A stretch of DNA of 64,000 nt. It comes from Candidatus Poribacteria bacterium. GTDB lineage: Bacteria; Poribacteria; WGA-4E; WGA-3G. The number at the start of each line of letters is the position of its first letter. Position 1 is the first letter of the stretch. Shown here in pieces: positions 37,535-46,838 of the stretch. The position numbers and the translations under genes were made by a program. The stretch spans positions 40,527 through 104,526 of the forward strand of contig JAJDTJ010000084.1 of the NCBI GenBank assembly GCA_022827225.1, given 5' to 3'. The notes under the pieces were generated by a model. It was not told where the DNA came from, ran no database searches, and saw nothing but the letters and a program-made list of their open reading frames with translations.

Positions 37535-38365
37535 ATGGCATTTCAATTTCAGGATTCCATGGTAAACGAGTACCTCTCGCAAGGTTATCTGATTTTTCGC
37601 GGGATTGTGCCACCGGCGTTGCTGACCGATTTGCGTCGTGAGGCTGAGAAAGCACGAGATTTAGCACATAAACTCAACGGACCGCAGACGCAACGCATCC
37701 AACCGCTATCCAATTACGGCGATGAATTAGACCTGAAGCCTTTTCACGACTACACAGAACTACCCGAACTTAGAGACACTATTGAAAAATTGCTCGGTCC
37801 TAACTATACGCACGGACATGTTGACATCATGGGGCTCCTCGTTGAACCGCTTGAGCATCCATGGCACCTCGGTTGGCACCGAGACGGTGTTGTTGAGGTA
37901 CCACTGGAAGCCCGCGATGAGATCGTCAACGCGAAGTTGGCAGAAGTCTGGCACGACTTGCGCCACTTCAATCAAGTCAACTGTGCGATTTATGCAGATT
38001 CCTGTACGTGGTTCGTCCCCGGCAGTCATCTTCGCCAGTGGGACATCCCCGGCGAAGTGCAATCCACAAAGGATCCAAAACTACGAAAACCCGCCGAAGG
38101 ACAATCCAACGCTGAAGCAGAACGATACTGCTTAGAACATTGCAGACAATTTCCCGGGGCGGTTCAGGTGCATCTGGGACCGGGAGATTTCATGGTTTAT
38201 CGCAACCTTGCGTGGCATACGGGGAACTACACTACCTACCAACCGCGTGCAACCATCCACGATGTCGTTCGATACGAAGGCAAAAAAGATTGGACGGACT
38301 GGCAACAGACAAAATTGGATGCCGTCAAACGCATGAAGGAAAAGCAGTCCGCAGCACAGCGTTAA
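37535..38365 (+). CDS. Phytanoyl-CoA dioxygenase (PhyH) family enzyme
   Basis: This 276-residue protein starts at ATG 37535, with AGGAG at 37518-37522. ATG 37523 in the same frame directly abuts that site and is unlikely. Fe(II)/2-oxoglutarate dioxygenase features are present: metal ligands H115 and D117 in WHRDG, the distal His228 in LAWHTGN, and Arg238 to hold 2-oxoglutarate. The fold begins with a YLIFRGIVPPALL-type PhyH entry. The family hydroxylates varied small molecules; the substrate cannot be read here. A beta-helix gene precedes it and an unrecognised gene follows after 116 bases containing a nested inverted repeat. Confidence 0.88.
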   Translation: MAFQFQDSMVNEYLSQGYLIFRGIVPPALLTDLRREAEKARDLAHKLNGPQTQRIQPLSNYGDELDLKPFHDYTELPELRDTIEKLLGPNYTHGHVDIMGLLVEPLEHPWHLGWHRDGVVEVPLEARDEIVNAKLAEVWHDLRHFNQVNCAIYADSCTWFVPGSHLRQWDIPGEVQSTKDPKLRKPAEGQSNAEAERYCLEHCRQFPGAVQVHLGPGDFMVYRNLAWHTGNYTTYQPRATIHDVVRYEGKKDWTDWQQTKLDAVKRMKEKQSAAQR

Positions 38366-38405
38366 TCCAATTGTCTGAAATCAACACACCTGAAGCCGTG
38401 ATGCC

Positions 38406-38458
38406 AATATTTTCTGAATTTAATCCGGTAATACGGATTATACTTTCTCAGAAATATT
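38406..38458. promoter_or_regulatory. Nested inverted repeat upstream of gene 38482
   Basis: The inner arms TAATCCG (38421-38427) and CGGATTA (38434-38440) pair perfectly around GTAATA. The outer arms AATATTTTCTGA (38406-38417) and TCAGAAATATT (38448-38458) pair with one bulged T. The structure ends nine bases before AGGAGG (38467-38472). It could be an operator or a leader-RNA structure. Confidence 0.6.
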
Positions 38459-38481
38459 ACGGCTACAGGAGGAATAACAAA

Positions 38482-39285
38482 ATGCACACAAAACAGACAG
38501 AGAAAAATGAAATTCTAAAACACCCGTTCCCACAGCAGCGACCGGACGTGAAGATTGTCGAAAGCGATGATCGTATCACCGAAGTCGACTGTCCGGAGCT
38601 GCAATGGTGGTTCGCCGTTCCAGAGATGGGTGAACCCCATTTCCGAGCTGAATATGATGCCAATACGCTGGAACTTGATGCAATCGTAGAGATTACGCCA
38701 ACCACACCTGCGACAATTCGCGGTATTGATTGCGTAGGACTTCAAGTTAGGGAATGGTTAGCACCGAGAGACTGGCCCGATGCAAATCCCCCAGTTATGA
38801 TGTACGCAACACTTGATGATACCCATAGCAGATGGATTTCGGTCGTTAATATAGTAGACGGGCAACAAGTCCCCTACACAATCGGAGACGAGTGGTTTGA
38901 AGATCAGTGGGGTGGTCCCTTAAAACGACAGATTGTAGACGATGGTCGGTACGAACTTCAATCTGATGGCTCATACAGAATCACCGATGGTCAAGGCTTC
39001 GGTGCCGGCACATACAACGTAACAATTGGTGAAAACACTTTTCACTGTCTTCGTATTTTAGACGTTGACATTTCCGAGCCTCACGGTGGCGAACTTGCTG
39101 AAATATACATCGAAAGCGGTGGACGCACAGTCTTCTTCAGACGCTATGACGGTCGCTATTTGCGAGGACACGATTTAGTGGCTAAATATCCGAACAACCG
39201 CCGTATCGTCATCAATGATGTCGTCTATGTCCACAGCGATTGCAGCGGATGGGCACACGATCAATTGACATCTGTATCCTTATAA
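38482..39285 (+). CDS. Unrecognised 267-residue protein
   Basis: The start at ATG 38482 is set by a strong AGGAGG at 38467-38472, nine bases upstream; the longer frame from 38140 overlaps the dioxygenase gene and is rejected. The protein has no signal peptide or membrane segment. It is acidic, rich in Trp, Asp and Gly, and looks beta-rich (LQWWFAVPEMGEPHF, WISVVNIVDGQQVPYTIGDEW, RTVFFRRYDGRYLRGHDL). I do not recognise the family. A role beside the dioxygenase is possible but it is separated from it by the nested inverted repeat, which suggests separate control. Its stop overlaps the stop of the convergent gene 39280-40485 by six bases. Confidence 0.75.
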   Translation: MHTKQTEKNEILKHPFPQQRPDVKIVESDDRITEVDCPELQWWFAVPEMGEPHFRAEYDANTLELDAIVEITPTTPATIRGIDCVGLQVREWLAPRDWPDANPPVMMYATLDDTHSRWISVVNIVDGQQVPYTIGDEWFEDQWGGPLKRQIVDDGRYELQSDGSYRITDGQGFGAGTYNVTIGENTFHCLRILDVDISEPHGGELAEIYIESGGRTVFFRRYDGRYLRGHDLVAKYPNNRRIVINDVVYVHSDCSGWAHDQLTSVSL

Positions 39286-40485
39286 TCGATCTACTGTGTA
39301 TGCTTCTAACAGGTCTTCGTCCAAATCCACGCCGAAGCCGGGCGCGTCGTTGAGAGTGAAAAACCCGGCGCGAGGTTCAGGGCGCAAGCGACGATACAAC
39401 TCATTTTCAACACCGTCACGGGAGGGACCGAAGGTCTCTCCCATACACGGCATCGGAAGACACGCCGTAAGATGTAATCCCCACGGTGTTCCTGCTTGAT
39501 GCAACCATGTCGGGATGTTGAGTTCAGCAGCTTCGCGTGCAATCCGCAAACATTCCGTAAAACCGCCTGCCCAACTGATATCCGGCTGAATCATATCCGC
39601 TGCCTTCCAACGCAACAACTCACGAAACCCGTACCGCGTGAACTCATGTTCACCGGAGACAATCCAAGTCGGTTGGACATCGCGCACCAATTGCGCCATG
39701 CCTGCGTAGTCGTCAAGTGCGATGGGTTCCTCAATCCATTTGAGGTGTCCTTCAGTGGCGGCATCTGCAAAACGGAGCGTGTAGTCCACATCCCAACGGA
39801 GATAGATGTCTGCCATCAGTTCCACCTCTGCCCCGATAGCATCCCGCGCGGCGTGTATCATCTCAACGTTTTCTGCGAACCCATCTTCTCCCTCCGCGAG
39901 TCCGTTGCGGAGCGGCAGCTTGCAGGCAGCGAACCCGTTCTCGGCGTAGTATCCGACATCGGCACCCGTAGCATAAGCCGGAATTTTAAGGCACGGTGTC
40001 TCTGTCACGAGACTGTAAACGGGCGCGTCTACAATCTTTCCACACAGGTCAACGAGTGCAAGCTCTATACCGCTCAGTGCGTAAATCACCAAGCCGCGCC
40101 GTCCATAGATTGAAGTGATATGATACAAACGCTCCCAAATCTCCTCAACATCAAGCGGATCGCGTCCGATAACAAAATGCTGGAGATGTTTTTCAATAAT
40201 CATGGCACCAGCAAGTCCGCCCCCACCGAGACCGTATCCTTTCAATCCCTTATCAGTCGTTATCTCTACGATTAACGCCCCGGCTTGCGTTGCGAAGGGA
40301 CCGCGCCAGTCAACATGTGCGGTTTGGGTAGTAGGTTTCCGCCACTGCTGTCCCTTAGCAAATCCGAGATTCGGCATTGCGCGAGGGTTCAGATTGACAT
40401 GCCACGTCCGAATTCCAGCGACAGTGTGCCGTGTTTTTGCACGTTCCTTCCATGTAGCCGTAAGATTGTTCTCATTAGCGTGCAT
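39280..40485 (-). CDS. Enolase-superfamily sugar-acid dehydratase, L-rhamnonate dehydratase-like
   Basis: This 401-residue protein belongs to the mandelate racemase/muconate lactonising group of the enolase superfamily. Metal ligands are D226 in MADIYLRWD, E252/E253 in KWIEEPI and E279 in SGEHEF; His329 sits in WLHQAGTPWG. The order of blocks, including YATGAD, KLPLRNG and the ending DAPGFGVDLDEDLL, resembles rhamnonate dehydratases, which remove water from C6 sugar acids to give 2-keto-3-deoxy products. Specificity is inferred. Start ATG 40485 has GAAGGAG six bases upstream. That site overlaps the stop of the preceding dockerin gene, so the two are likely co-transcribed, linking sugar-acid catabolism to exported glycosidase-like proteins. 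Confidence 0.85.
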   Translation of the reverse strand: MHANENNLTATWKERAKTRHTVAGIRTWHVNLNPRAMPNLGFAKGQQWRKPTTQTAHVDWRGPFATQAGALIVEITTDKGLKGYGLGGGGLAGAMIIEKHLQHFVIGRDPLDVEEIWERLYHITSIYGRRGLVIYALSGIELALVDLCGKIVDAPVYSLVTETPCLKIPAYATGADVGYYAENGFAACKLPLRNGLAEGEDGFAENVEMIHAARDAIGAEVELMADIYLRWDVDYTLRFADAATEGHLKWIEEPIALDDYAGMAQLVRDVQPTWIVSGEHEFTRYGFRELLRWKAADMIQPDISWAGGFTECLRIAREAAELNIPTWLHQAGTPWGLHLTACLPMPCMGETFGPSRDGVENELYRRLRPEPRAGFFTLNDAPGFGVDLDEDLLEAYTVDRL

Positions 40486-40496
40486 AGTAAACTCCT

Positions 40497-43400
40497 TCAA
40501 AACGCATTTGCGACAATCACTAAATCCTGAATATTCACAACACCATCACCGTTGAGATCGGGTTCTGCTTCGCCAAAAGCATTCGCCACAATCACTAAAT
40601 CCTGAATATTCACAACACCATCTTCGTTCACATCAACATCATAGTGAAGGTCCGTAAGGTTCAAGGCAGTAAGTGGGCTGAAGTCGATTGCCGGATTGTC
40701 CGTAATCCTCAACTCCAAGAGATTTGTAAGCCCCGCCAGCGGACTCAGGTCTTTTATGTAGTTCTCTGAAAGATCCAAACGTTGGAGTGCCTTCAGTCCT
40801 GCCAACGGACTGATATCCTCAATGTTGTTAGCTGAAAGTCCTAAACCTTGAAGTGCTTTCAGTTCCGTAAGCAGACTTATATCCGAAATACCACTATTTT
40901 CAAGGACGAGGTCCTCTAAGTTGATAAGTCCTGATAGTGGACTTATATCCAGATTTGTAACCGGAGGCATGTCCGCTATCTCACGATGCCAGAGATGTAA
41001 TTGGGTGAGATTTTTTAAGTTCGCGAGCGGACGGAGGTCTGTGATACGATTTCTACCACCAAGTTGCAGTTTTCTCAAGTTCATTGCAAACTCTAAACCT
41101 GTTATATCAACAATGCCTCTGTGATTTGCTTTCAGAGAAGTCAATTGTAACATTTTCTCTTTCGTAAAGGGTGCTGATGCGGGTAGCCCGAGTTCTTCGA
41201 GTGCCTCCCGAACTGCTGCCCGTAATGCTGCGTCCGGCATCCATTCTGATACTGATTCTTGTGGGGTTTCTGTCGTAAACGCTAACACTTTGACGGTGCC
41301 ATCGGCTATAGTGCCGGTTTCCTGTTTGAGATACATTTCGCCATCTAAATCCGGGACGATGTGTATTGTGCTTGTGATACCACTTTCTACACCGGTGGCT
41401 TGGATCGGAAGTTGGATCTTTTGTGGCTGTCCACTGCGGTTATAGACTGCCCAGCCTTTAGTAAACTCGCGGATAAAGAGCCCGTCACAACCGTCACAGC
41501 GTTGGCCCTTCTCCCCAACAGGATAACCGAGATCGGCATCATAAAAATCATACCATATGTTTGCCCCGCCATCAACAGGGGCCCTGAACGTACAATAGCC
41601 ATCAGAGTGTGTCAGAGACAGCGTTGTAATGACACGCATCCAGCGGAGGCTATCAGGACTATCAATAGATTGATCTACACTCTCTCCATGCAAAACATTG
41701 ATTCTCGGTTCCCGCAGATGCTCCTCATTCCAGAGTAGCGAATCTTCAACCTCAATGAGTTTCTTATAAGTGTAGCCAGACAGCGGATCCGAGTTTATTT
41801 CCATGTAACTCCCATTAATCCACTCCGCATAGCGTGGCGATTTTCTTTTCGTCCTATTGACAAGTATCAGGAAGTCATCTCGGACACGTGCCCGTATGCC
41901 CTTCAAGATAGTTATATATGCCTGTATAACTTCTTCTTCTCCAATGTTATAGAGCTCCTCGTAGATACTGAAATGGAAAGGTGCCCATGAATCGAACATA
42001 ACACCATTAAAGTATCCGCATTCCGCAATTCCGACAACACGTTCTATGATAAGTTGTTGAAGTCCTGGGTTTAGAATGTGAAGCAGCCATTGATCCCAAG
42101 ACACATAGTCATCTTTTATGATTTGCCCATCAGCATCTCTCAGCCAAAAGTCTGAATCTGACGGGAAAGCATCTAAATCATTGTGGCCATGAACCGCAAT
42201 TGTAGGGATAAATAACATATTCGGATTCCGATCAGCGTATTTTTGGTATTCCGCCATTACCGCTTCAGGGTTTCCAGCAAGCCGGGTTGATAAACCATAG
42301 CTTGGCTCTATCAGTGTCAAATGCCACCCTAAACCGAAACGATGCGAGTAATGGTGCATATCGTGATTCGTTGCGACATCATAGAAAATATCAGGATCAT
42401 TCCACCACGTCAATCGTCTTACCGGTTCTGTATTGTAGATAAGGCTGTTCGCTGAAAATGTTATTGAAGGGAAGGTTCTATTTGCAATGCGTTCTGCAAC
42501 AGGTGGCGGAAGCGGGGCAATCTCACAGATGCCACCGTTGTCAAAGTCTGTGAGATTCTTCAGTCCTAAAAGCGGTGTGAAATCTCTCGTCAAATTGTGG
42601 TGCAGCTTTAATACCCGAAGATTCACAAGTCCCACAAGCGGAGACACATCTGAAACTTTACAATAAGCGATATCCAATACTTCTAAATTCGTGAGATTTG
42701 ACAGTGGACGTAAATCGCTGAGCGGATTATTACTCAAGCTTAAATTTCTGAGTTCCATCAGTACTGAGAGTGGCGATAAATCTGAGATTTGATTGTCACC
42801 TAAAGCCAGACCTACAAGGGCTGTGAGTGCGGAGAGTGGCGATAAATCTGAGATTTGGTTCCCCCCTAAATCCAGACCTACAAGGGATGTCAGAGAAGCT
42901 AATGGTGATAAATCTGAGATTTGATTGTCCCATAAAGCTAAATACCTAAGGGATGTTAGTTCGGAAAGCAGCAATAAATCTGAAACCGATAAGTTGGTAG
43001 CACCTAAACCCAAGTGCGTCAGTTGCATCAGACCCCGAAGCGGACTGATGTCTTCTATGGGGTTACCGGCTAACTCAAGTTCAGTCAGGTTTACCGCAAA
43101 TTCTAAGCCTTGGACATTCACAATGCCTTTTTTCCACGCATGCAATCTTGTTAGTTGTTTAATATTGTCTTTGGTCAAGGGCACTACATTAGACAAACGA
43201 AGTTCCTCTCGGACTACGGCACGCAATGCTGGGTGCATTACTAATATCGGAAGTTTCTCAAGACCGGCAAGCGGAGACACATCTGAAACTTTACCATAAT
43301 AAATATCTAACACTTCTAAATTCGTGAGATTTGACAGTGGACGTAAATCGCTGATCGGGTTATTTATCAAGTTTATATCTCTCAGGGATATCAGATCGGC

Positions 43401-43922
43401 TAATGGTGATAAATCTGAGATTTGATTGTACTGTAAATCCAATTTCGTAAGGTCTGTGAGTTCGGAGAGTGGTGATAAATCTGAGATTTGGTTGTCTCCT
43501 AAATCCACATCTACAAGGGATTTCAGGAATGCTAATGGCGATAAATCTGATAGGTTGGTAGAACCCAGACCCAGGTGCGTCAGTTGTGTCAGCCTTTGAA
43601 GTGGACTGATGTTTTTTATGGCGTTACCGGCTAAATCGAGTGCTGTTAGGTTCACCGCAAATTCTAAGCCTTGGACATTCACAATGCCTTTTTCTATCGC
43701 GTACAATCTCGTCAGTTGTAGCATTTTCTCTTTCGTCAAGGGTTCGTCTGCTGGTAGTTTAAGTTCTTCACGGATTGCCTGTCGGAGTGCAGGATCCGGC
43801 ATCCATTCCTCAGTATCTTCTGCATGGGTGTAAGCGTTGTAAGTAAGCACACCTATAACGGATAAAAGTAGCAACCGAAACCATAAGATTTTATGTAAAC
43901 GAAATATACTTCTAATTGTCAT
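40497..43922 (-). CDS. Exported LRR / glycosidase-like / dockerin protein (1,141 residues)
   Basis: ATG 43922 has AAGGAG eight bases upstream, and a signal peptide spans residues 1-34. Two consecutive modules, each a helical cap (PALRxxxREEL, PLTKxxxxQLTRL) with internalin-type 22-residue leucine-rich repeats, cover about 40-225 and 229-455. A TIM-barrel glycosidase-like domain follows at about 465-865 (FWLRDADGQIIKDD, NPGLQQLIIERVVG, GVMFDSWAP). A third cap plus LRR block runs over 893-1090. Residues 1096-1141 are a type I dockerin with two calcium loops (DVNEDGVVNIQDLVIVANAF and DLNGDGVVNIQDLVIVANAF). Cohesin partners are not in the window. It is a tandem paralog of the next gene upstream, 16 bases away. 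Carbohydrate substrate is unknown; the glycosidase call is by motif resemblance only. Confidence 0.85.
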   Translation of the reverse strand: MTIRSIFRLHKILWFRLLLLSVIGVLTYNAYTHAEDTEEWMPDPALRQAIREELKLPADEPLTKEKMLQLTRLYAIEKGIVNVQGLEFAVNLTALDLAGNAIKNISPLQRLTQLTHLGLGSTNLSDLSPLAFLKSLVDVDLGDNQISDLSPLSELTDLTKLDLQYNQISDLSPLADLISLRDINLINNPISDLRPLSNLTNLEVLDIYYGKVSDVSPLAGLEKLPILVMHPALRAVVREELRLSNVVPLTKDNIKQLTRLHAWKKGIVNVQGLEFAVNLTELELAGNPIEDISPLRGLMQLTHLGLGATNLSVSDLLLLSELTSLRYLALWDNQISDLSPLASLTSLVGLDLGGNQISDLSPLSALTALVGLALGDNQISDLSPLSVLMELRNLSLSNNPLSDLRPLSNLTNLEVLDIAYCKVSDVSPLVGLVNLRVLKLHHNLTRDFTPLLGLKNLTDFDNGGICEIAPLPPPVAERIANRTFPSITFSANSLIYNTEPVRRLTWWNDPDIFYDVATNHDMHHYSHRFGLGWHLTLIEPSYGLSTRLAGNPEAVMAEYQKYADRNPNMLFIPTIAVHGHNDLDAFPSDSDFWLRDADGQIIKDDYVSWDQWLLHILNPGLQQLIIERVVGIAECGYFNGVMFDSWAPFHFSIYEELYNIGEEEVIQAYITILKGIRARVRDDFLILVNRTKRKSPRYAEWINGSYMEINSDPLSGYTYKKLIEVEDSLLWNEEHLREPRINVLHGESVDQSIDSPDSLRWMRVITTLSLTHSDGYCTFRAPVDGGANIWYDFYDADLGYPVGEKGQRCDGCDGLFIREFTKGWAVYNRSGQPQKIQLPIQATGVESGITSTIHIVPDLDGEMYLKQETGTIADGTVKVLAFTTETPQESVSEWMPDAALRAAVREALEELGLPASAPFTKEKMLQLTSLKANHRGIVDITGLEFAMNLRKLQLGGRNRITDLRPLANLKNLTQLHLWHREIADMPPVTNLDISPLSGLINLEDLVLENSGISDISLLTELKALQGLGLSANNIEDISPLAGLKALQRLDLSENYIKDLSPLAGLTNLLELRITDNPAIDFSPLTALNLTDLHYDVDVNEDGVVNIQDLVIVANAFGEAEPDLNGDGVVNIQDLVIVANAF

Positions 43923-43938
43923 AGACGAATCTCCTTAT

Positions 43939-46506
43939 TTAAAACGCATTGGCAACAATCACCAAATCCTGAATATTCACAACACCATCACCATTGAGAT
44001 CAGGGTCCGCTTCGCCAAGCGCATTGGCAACAACTACCAAATCTAGGACATTCACAACACCATCTTCGTTCACATCAACATCATAGTGAAGGTCCGTAAG
44101 GTTCAAAGCAGCAAGCGGACTAAAATCCGTTCCTAAGTTATCATCAATGTGCAACGTCTCCAAATTCGTAAGCCCCGCAAGTGGGCTAAAATCTACGATT
44201 TGATTGTGGTTCAGATACAAAGCACGAAGTTTCTTCAATCCAGCAAGCGGGCTTATATCCGAAATGCCGTTATCTATAAGAGAGAGCTCGTCTAAGTTAA
44301 TAAGCTCAGCAAGCGGACTTATATCCGAAATACCACTCCTTTCAAGGACGAGGAACTCTAAGTTGATAAGTCCTGATAGCGGACTTATATCCAGATCTGT
44401 AACCGGAGGCAGGTTTTCTACGCGACGATGCCAGATATGTAAGTGGGTGAGATGTGTTAAGTTCGCGAGCGGACTGAAGTCTGTGATACGATTTCTACCG
44501 CCAAGATATAACTCTTCAAGGTTCACCGCAAATTCTAACCCTGTTATATCAACAATGCCGCTGTGATTTGCTATCAAAGAAGTCAATTGTAGCATCTTCT
44601 CTTTCGTCAACGGTGCTGATGCGGGTAGTCCGAGTTCTTCGAGTGCCTCCCGAACTGCTGCCTGCAACGCGGTGTCCGGCATCCATTCTGATAGATCCTC
44701 TATAACAAGTTCTAACGCTAACACTTTAACGGTGCCATCGCCAGTAGTGTCGGGTTCCTGTTTCAGATACATCTCGCCATCTAAATCTGGGACGATGTGT
44801 ATTGTGCTTGTGATACCACTTTCTACACCGGTAGTTTGTGTCGGGAGTTGGATCTTTTGTGGCTGTCCACTGCGGTTATAGACTGCCCAGCCGTTGGTAA
44901 ACTCGCGGATAAAGAGTCCGTCACAACCGGCACAGCGTTGTCCTTTCTCCTCAACAGGTCTTCCGAGATCAGCATCCCAGAAATCATACCAGGTGTGGTC
45001 CCCATACTGTTGGTATACTCTAGGAACTTCTTCATATACATCACCACTCGGTATAGAGCCTCTGAAAATGCTATATCCATCGGAATGTGTCAGAGACAAC
45101 GTTGTAAAGACTCGCATCCAACGTAGGTTATCAGGACCATCGGGCGGTTGATTTACAACACCGTCTGCTTCTAAGATATTGATTCTCGGTTCGCGGAGAT
45201 GTTTCTCATTCCAAGAGAGTGCGTTTTCAATACCAATGAGGGACTCATAAGTGTAGCCCCCTGGATAATCTACACCTATTTCCATGCGACTCCCGTTGAT
45301 CCACTCCGCATAGCGTGGCGATTTTTTCCGGTTTCTATTGACGAGTATAAGGAAGTCATCTCGGACGCGTTCCCGTATGCCTTTTAAGATTTTTATATAT
45401 GCCGCTACAACTTCTTCTTCTCCAATGTTGAAATGCTTCTCATAGACACCAATATGGTAAGGTGCAAACACATCAAAATAAACACCACTAAAGTATCCAC
45501 ATTCCGCAACGCCCACAATACGATCTATGAGAAGTTGTTGAACTTCTGGGTTTAGAATGTCAAGCATCCATAGATCCCAAGGGATATAGTCATCTTCTAT
45601 GATTTGCCCATCGGCATCTCTCAACCAAAAGTCAGAATCGGGTGGGAAAACATCTAAATCCGAGTGAGCATGGAGCCTAATGACTGGAAAGAATAACATA
45701 TTCGGATTCCGCAGGGCGTATTTTTTGTATTCACTCAATACCTGTCCCATTACCTCTCCAGCCAGTTGAGTTGACAAACCTTCGGTAGATGCTATAGGTG
45801 TCAAATCCCAATGCAACCCAAACTTCGTTGAGAAATAATGTATATCGTGCTTCCCTGCGACATCATAGTAAATATTAGGGTCGCTCCAATAAGTCCGCTT
45901 TGGCAATGCTATTGATGGGAAGGTTCTGTTCTGAATCCGTTCCGAGACAGGTGGCGGAAAGGGCGCAATTTCACAGATTTCATCGCGATGTATTTCAAGA
46001 CCCAATCCCTCCAGTGGACTAAAATCTGTCGTCCAAATCCGATAAGCCTTCAACTTCCTAAATTTCGGTAATCCCGCCAGCGGACTGAGGTCTGAAATCG
46101 GGTTGAGTGAAATAATCAGGAACACAAGATTCGGTAACCCTGCCAGCGTACTTATATCCGAAATCCTATTCTCAGGCAGACCGAGCTCCTCTAAATGGAT
46201 GAGATTCGCCAGCGGACGTAAGTCTGTTATTGAATTATCACCGAGATTTGCTTCTCTAAGATTTATAGCATATTCCAATCCGGTGAGGTCAGAAATCCCT
46301 CTGCCTTCTGCTATGAATATATCCAAATCTTGCATAAGGTCTTTCGTCAAAGGTACTCCGGCTGGCAGCGCAAGTGTTTCCCGAACTGCTTCACGTAACG
46401 CCGCATCAGGCATCCACGACTCGGGTGCCTCCTGCGCGTATCCTGCAACTGATACCAATAGTAAACAAATCCATAAAAATTTACGAAATGTTTGTATTTT
46501 CATCAT
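43939..46506 (-). CDS. Exported LRR / glycosidase-like / dockerin protein (855 residues)
   Basis: This is the first gene of the minus-strand operon. ATG 46506 (Met-Met-Lys) is preferred, with AAAGGA ten bases upstream. The signal peptide ends near VAGYAQ. A single N-terminal cap and LRR block covers about residues 30-190. The glycosidase-like domain is at about 200-600 (FWLRDADGQIIEDD, NPEVQQLLIDRIVG, GVYFDVFAP), then a cap plus LRR block at about 615-805, and a type I dockerin ending in NIQDLVIVANAF. Compared with its neighbour it lacks one N-terminal LRR module and has about 16 extra residues (IPSGDVYEEVPRVYQQYG) in the glycosidase-like part. The two share long stretches of near-identical sequence in the C-terminal half. 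Confidence 0.85.
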   Translation of the reverse strand: MMKIQTFRKFLWICLLLVSVAGYAQEAPESWMPDAALREAVRETLALPAGVPLTKDLMQDLDIFIAEGRGISDLTGLEYAINLREANLGDNSITDLRPLANLIHLEELGLPENRISDISTLAGLPNLVFLIISLNPISDLSPLAGLPKFRKLKAYRIWTTDFSPLEGLGLEIHRDEICEIAPFPPPVSERIQNRTFPSIALPKRTYWSDPNIYYDVAGKHDIHYFSTKFGLHWDLTPIASTEGLSTQLAGEVMGQVLSEYKKYALRNPNMLFFPVIRLHAHSDLDVFPPDSDFWLRDADGQIIEDDYIPWDLWMLDILNPEVQQLLIDRIVGVAECGYFSGVYFDVFAPYHIGVYEKHFNIGEEEVVAAYIKILKGIRERVRDDFLILVNRNRKKSPRYAEWINGSRMEIGVDYPGGYTYESLIGIENALSWNEKHLREPRINILEADGVVNQPPDGPDNLRWMRVFTTLSLTHSDGYSIFRGSIPSGDVYEEVPRVYQQYGDHTWYDFWDADLGRPVEEKGQRCAGCDGLFIREFTNGWAVYNRSGQPQKIQLPTQTTGVESGITSTIHIVPDLDGEMYLKQEPDTTGDGTVKVLALELVIEDLSEWMPDTALQAAVREALEELGLPASAPLTKEKMLQLTSLIANHSGIVDITGLEFAVNLEELYLGGRNRITDFSPLANLTHLTHLHIWHRRVENLPPVTDLDISPLSGLINLEFLVLERSGISDISPLAELINLDELSLIDNGISDISPLAGLKKLRALYLNHNQIVDFSPLAGLTNLETLHIDDNLGTDFSPLAALNLTDLHYDVDVNEDGVVNVLDLVVVANALGEADPDLNGDGVVNIQDLVIVANAF

Positions 46507-46838
46507 ATCAATCAATTCCTTTGAAACAGTTTTATCTCTCTTAATTAACGTGAGTTCGAGGAACGGTTAAATTTAAACCATCATCTTACCATTTATTTAA
46601 GACACAATTTGAGAGCAGAAAACGTGCATAATAGAAAAAAAATGAAAAAATTTGGGTTTTAACGTGAAGAAATGAGCATGGACAGGGGGGACGATCTACT
46701 CTGGTATCCTTTAAATTCTTTAAGTTTTTCTATAAATATACCGTTTCGGTTAGGAAACCGAGCCTACCGCGCATGGGACCGAGACGGTTATTTTTTCTAA
46801 AATTGACACTTATGGTGCAGTTTGCGACTCTCCGTGTT
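46507..46838. other. Non-coding gap with inverted repeats
   Basis: No gene is supported in these 332 bases. The left part carries the leader of the dockerin operon. The right part (46740-46796) holds an imperfect 11-base inverted repeat, an inner hairpin TCGGTT/AACCGA (46746-46761) and a T6 run on the plus strand. Confidence 0.6.
46740..46788. repeat. Imperfect inverted repeat with inner hairpin
   Basis: ACCGTTTCGGT (46740-46750) and ACCGAGACGGT (46778-46788) are reverse complements with one mismatch. Inside lies TCGGTT-AGGA-AACCGA (46746-46761). TTTTTT at 46791-46796 follows on the plus strand, but genes on both sides are read on the minus strand, so a dispersed palindromic element is as likely as a terminator. 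Confidence 0.5.

Noticed and set aside
39496..40113. 205-residue plus-strand ORF opposite the enolase-superfamily gene
   Set aside because: The minus-strand frame has all catalytic motifs; the plus frame has none and is Cys/Pro-rich shadow sequence.
42700..43600. Repeated units that could suggest a CRISPR-like array
   Set aside because: They are 66-base LRR codon repeats in frame within an exported protein, with no conserved repeat/spacer alternation.
46786..46796. Intrinsic terminator on the plus strand
   Set aside because: Both flanking genes are on the minus strand, so no plus transcript is expected to end here.
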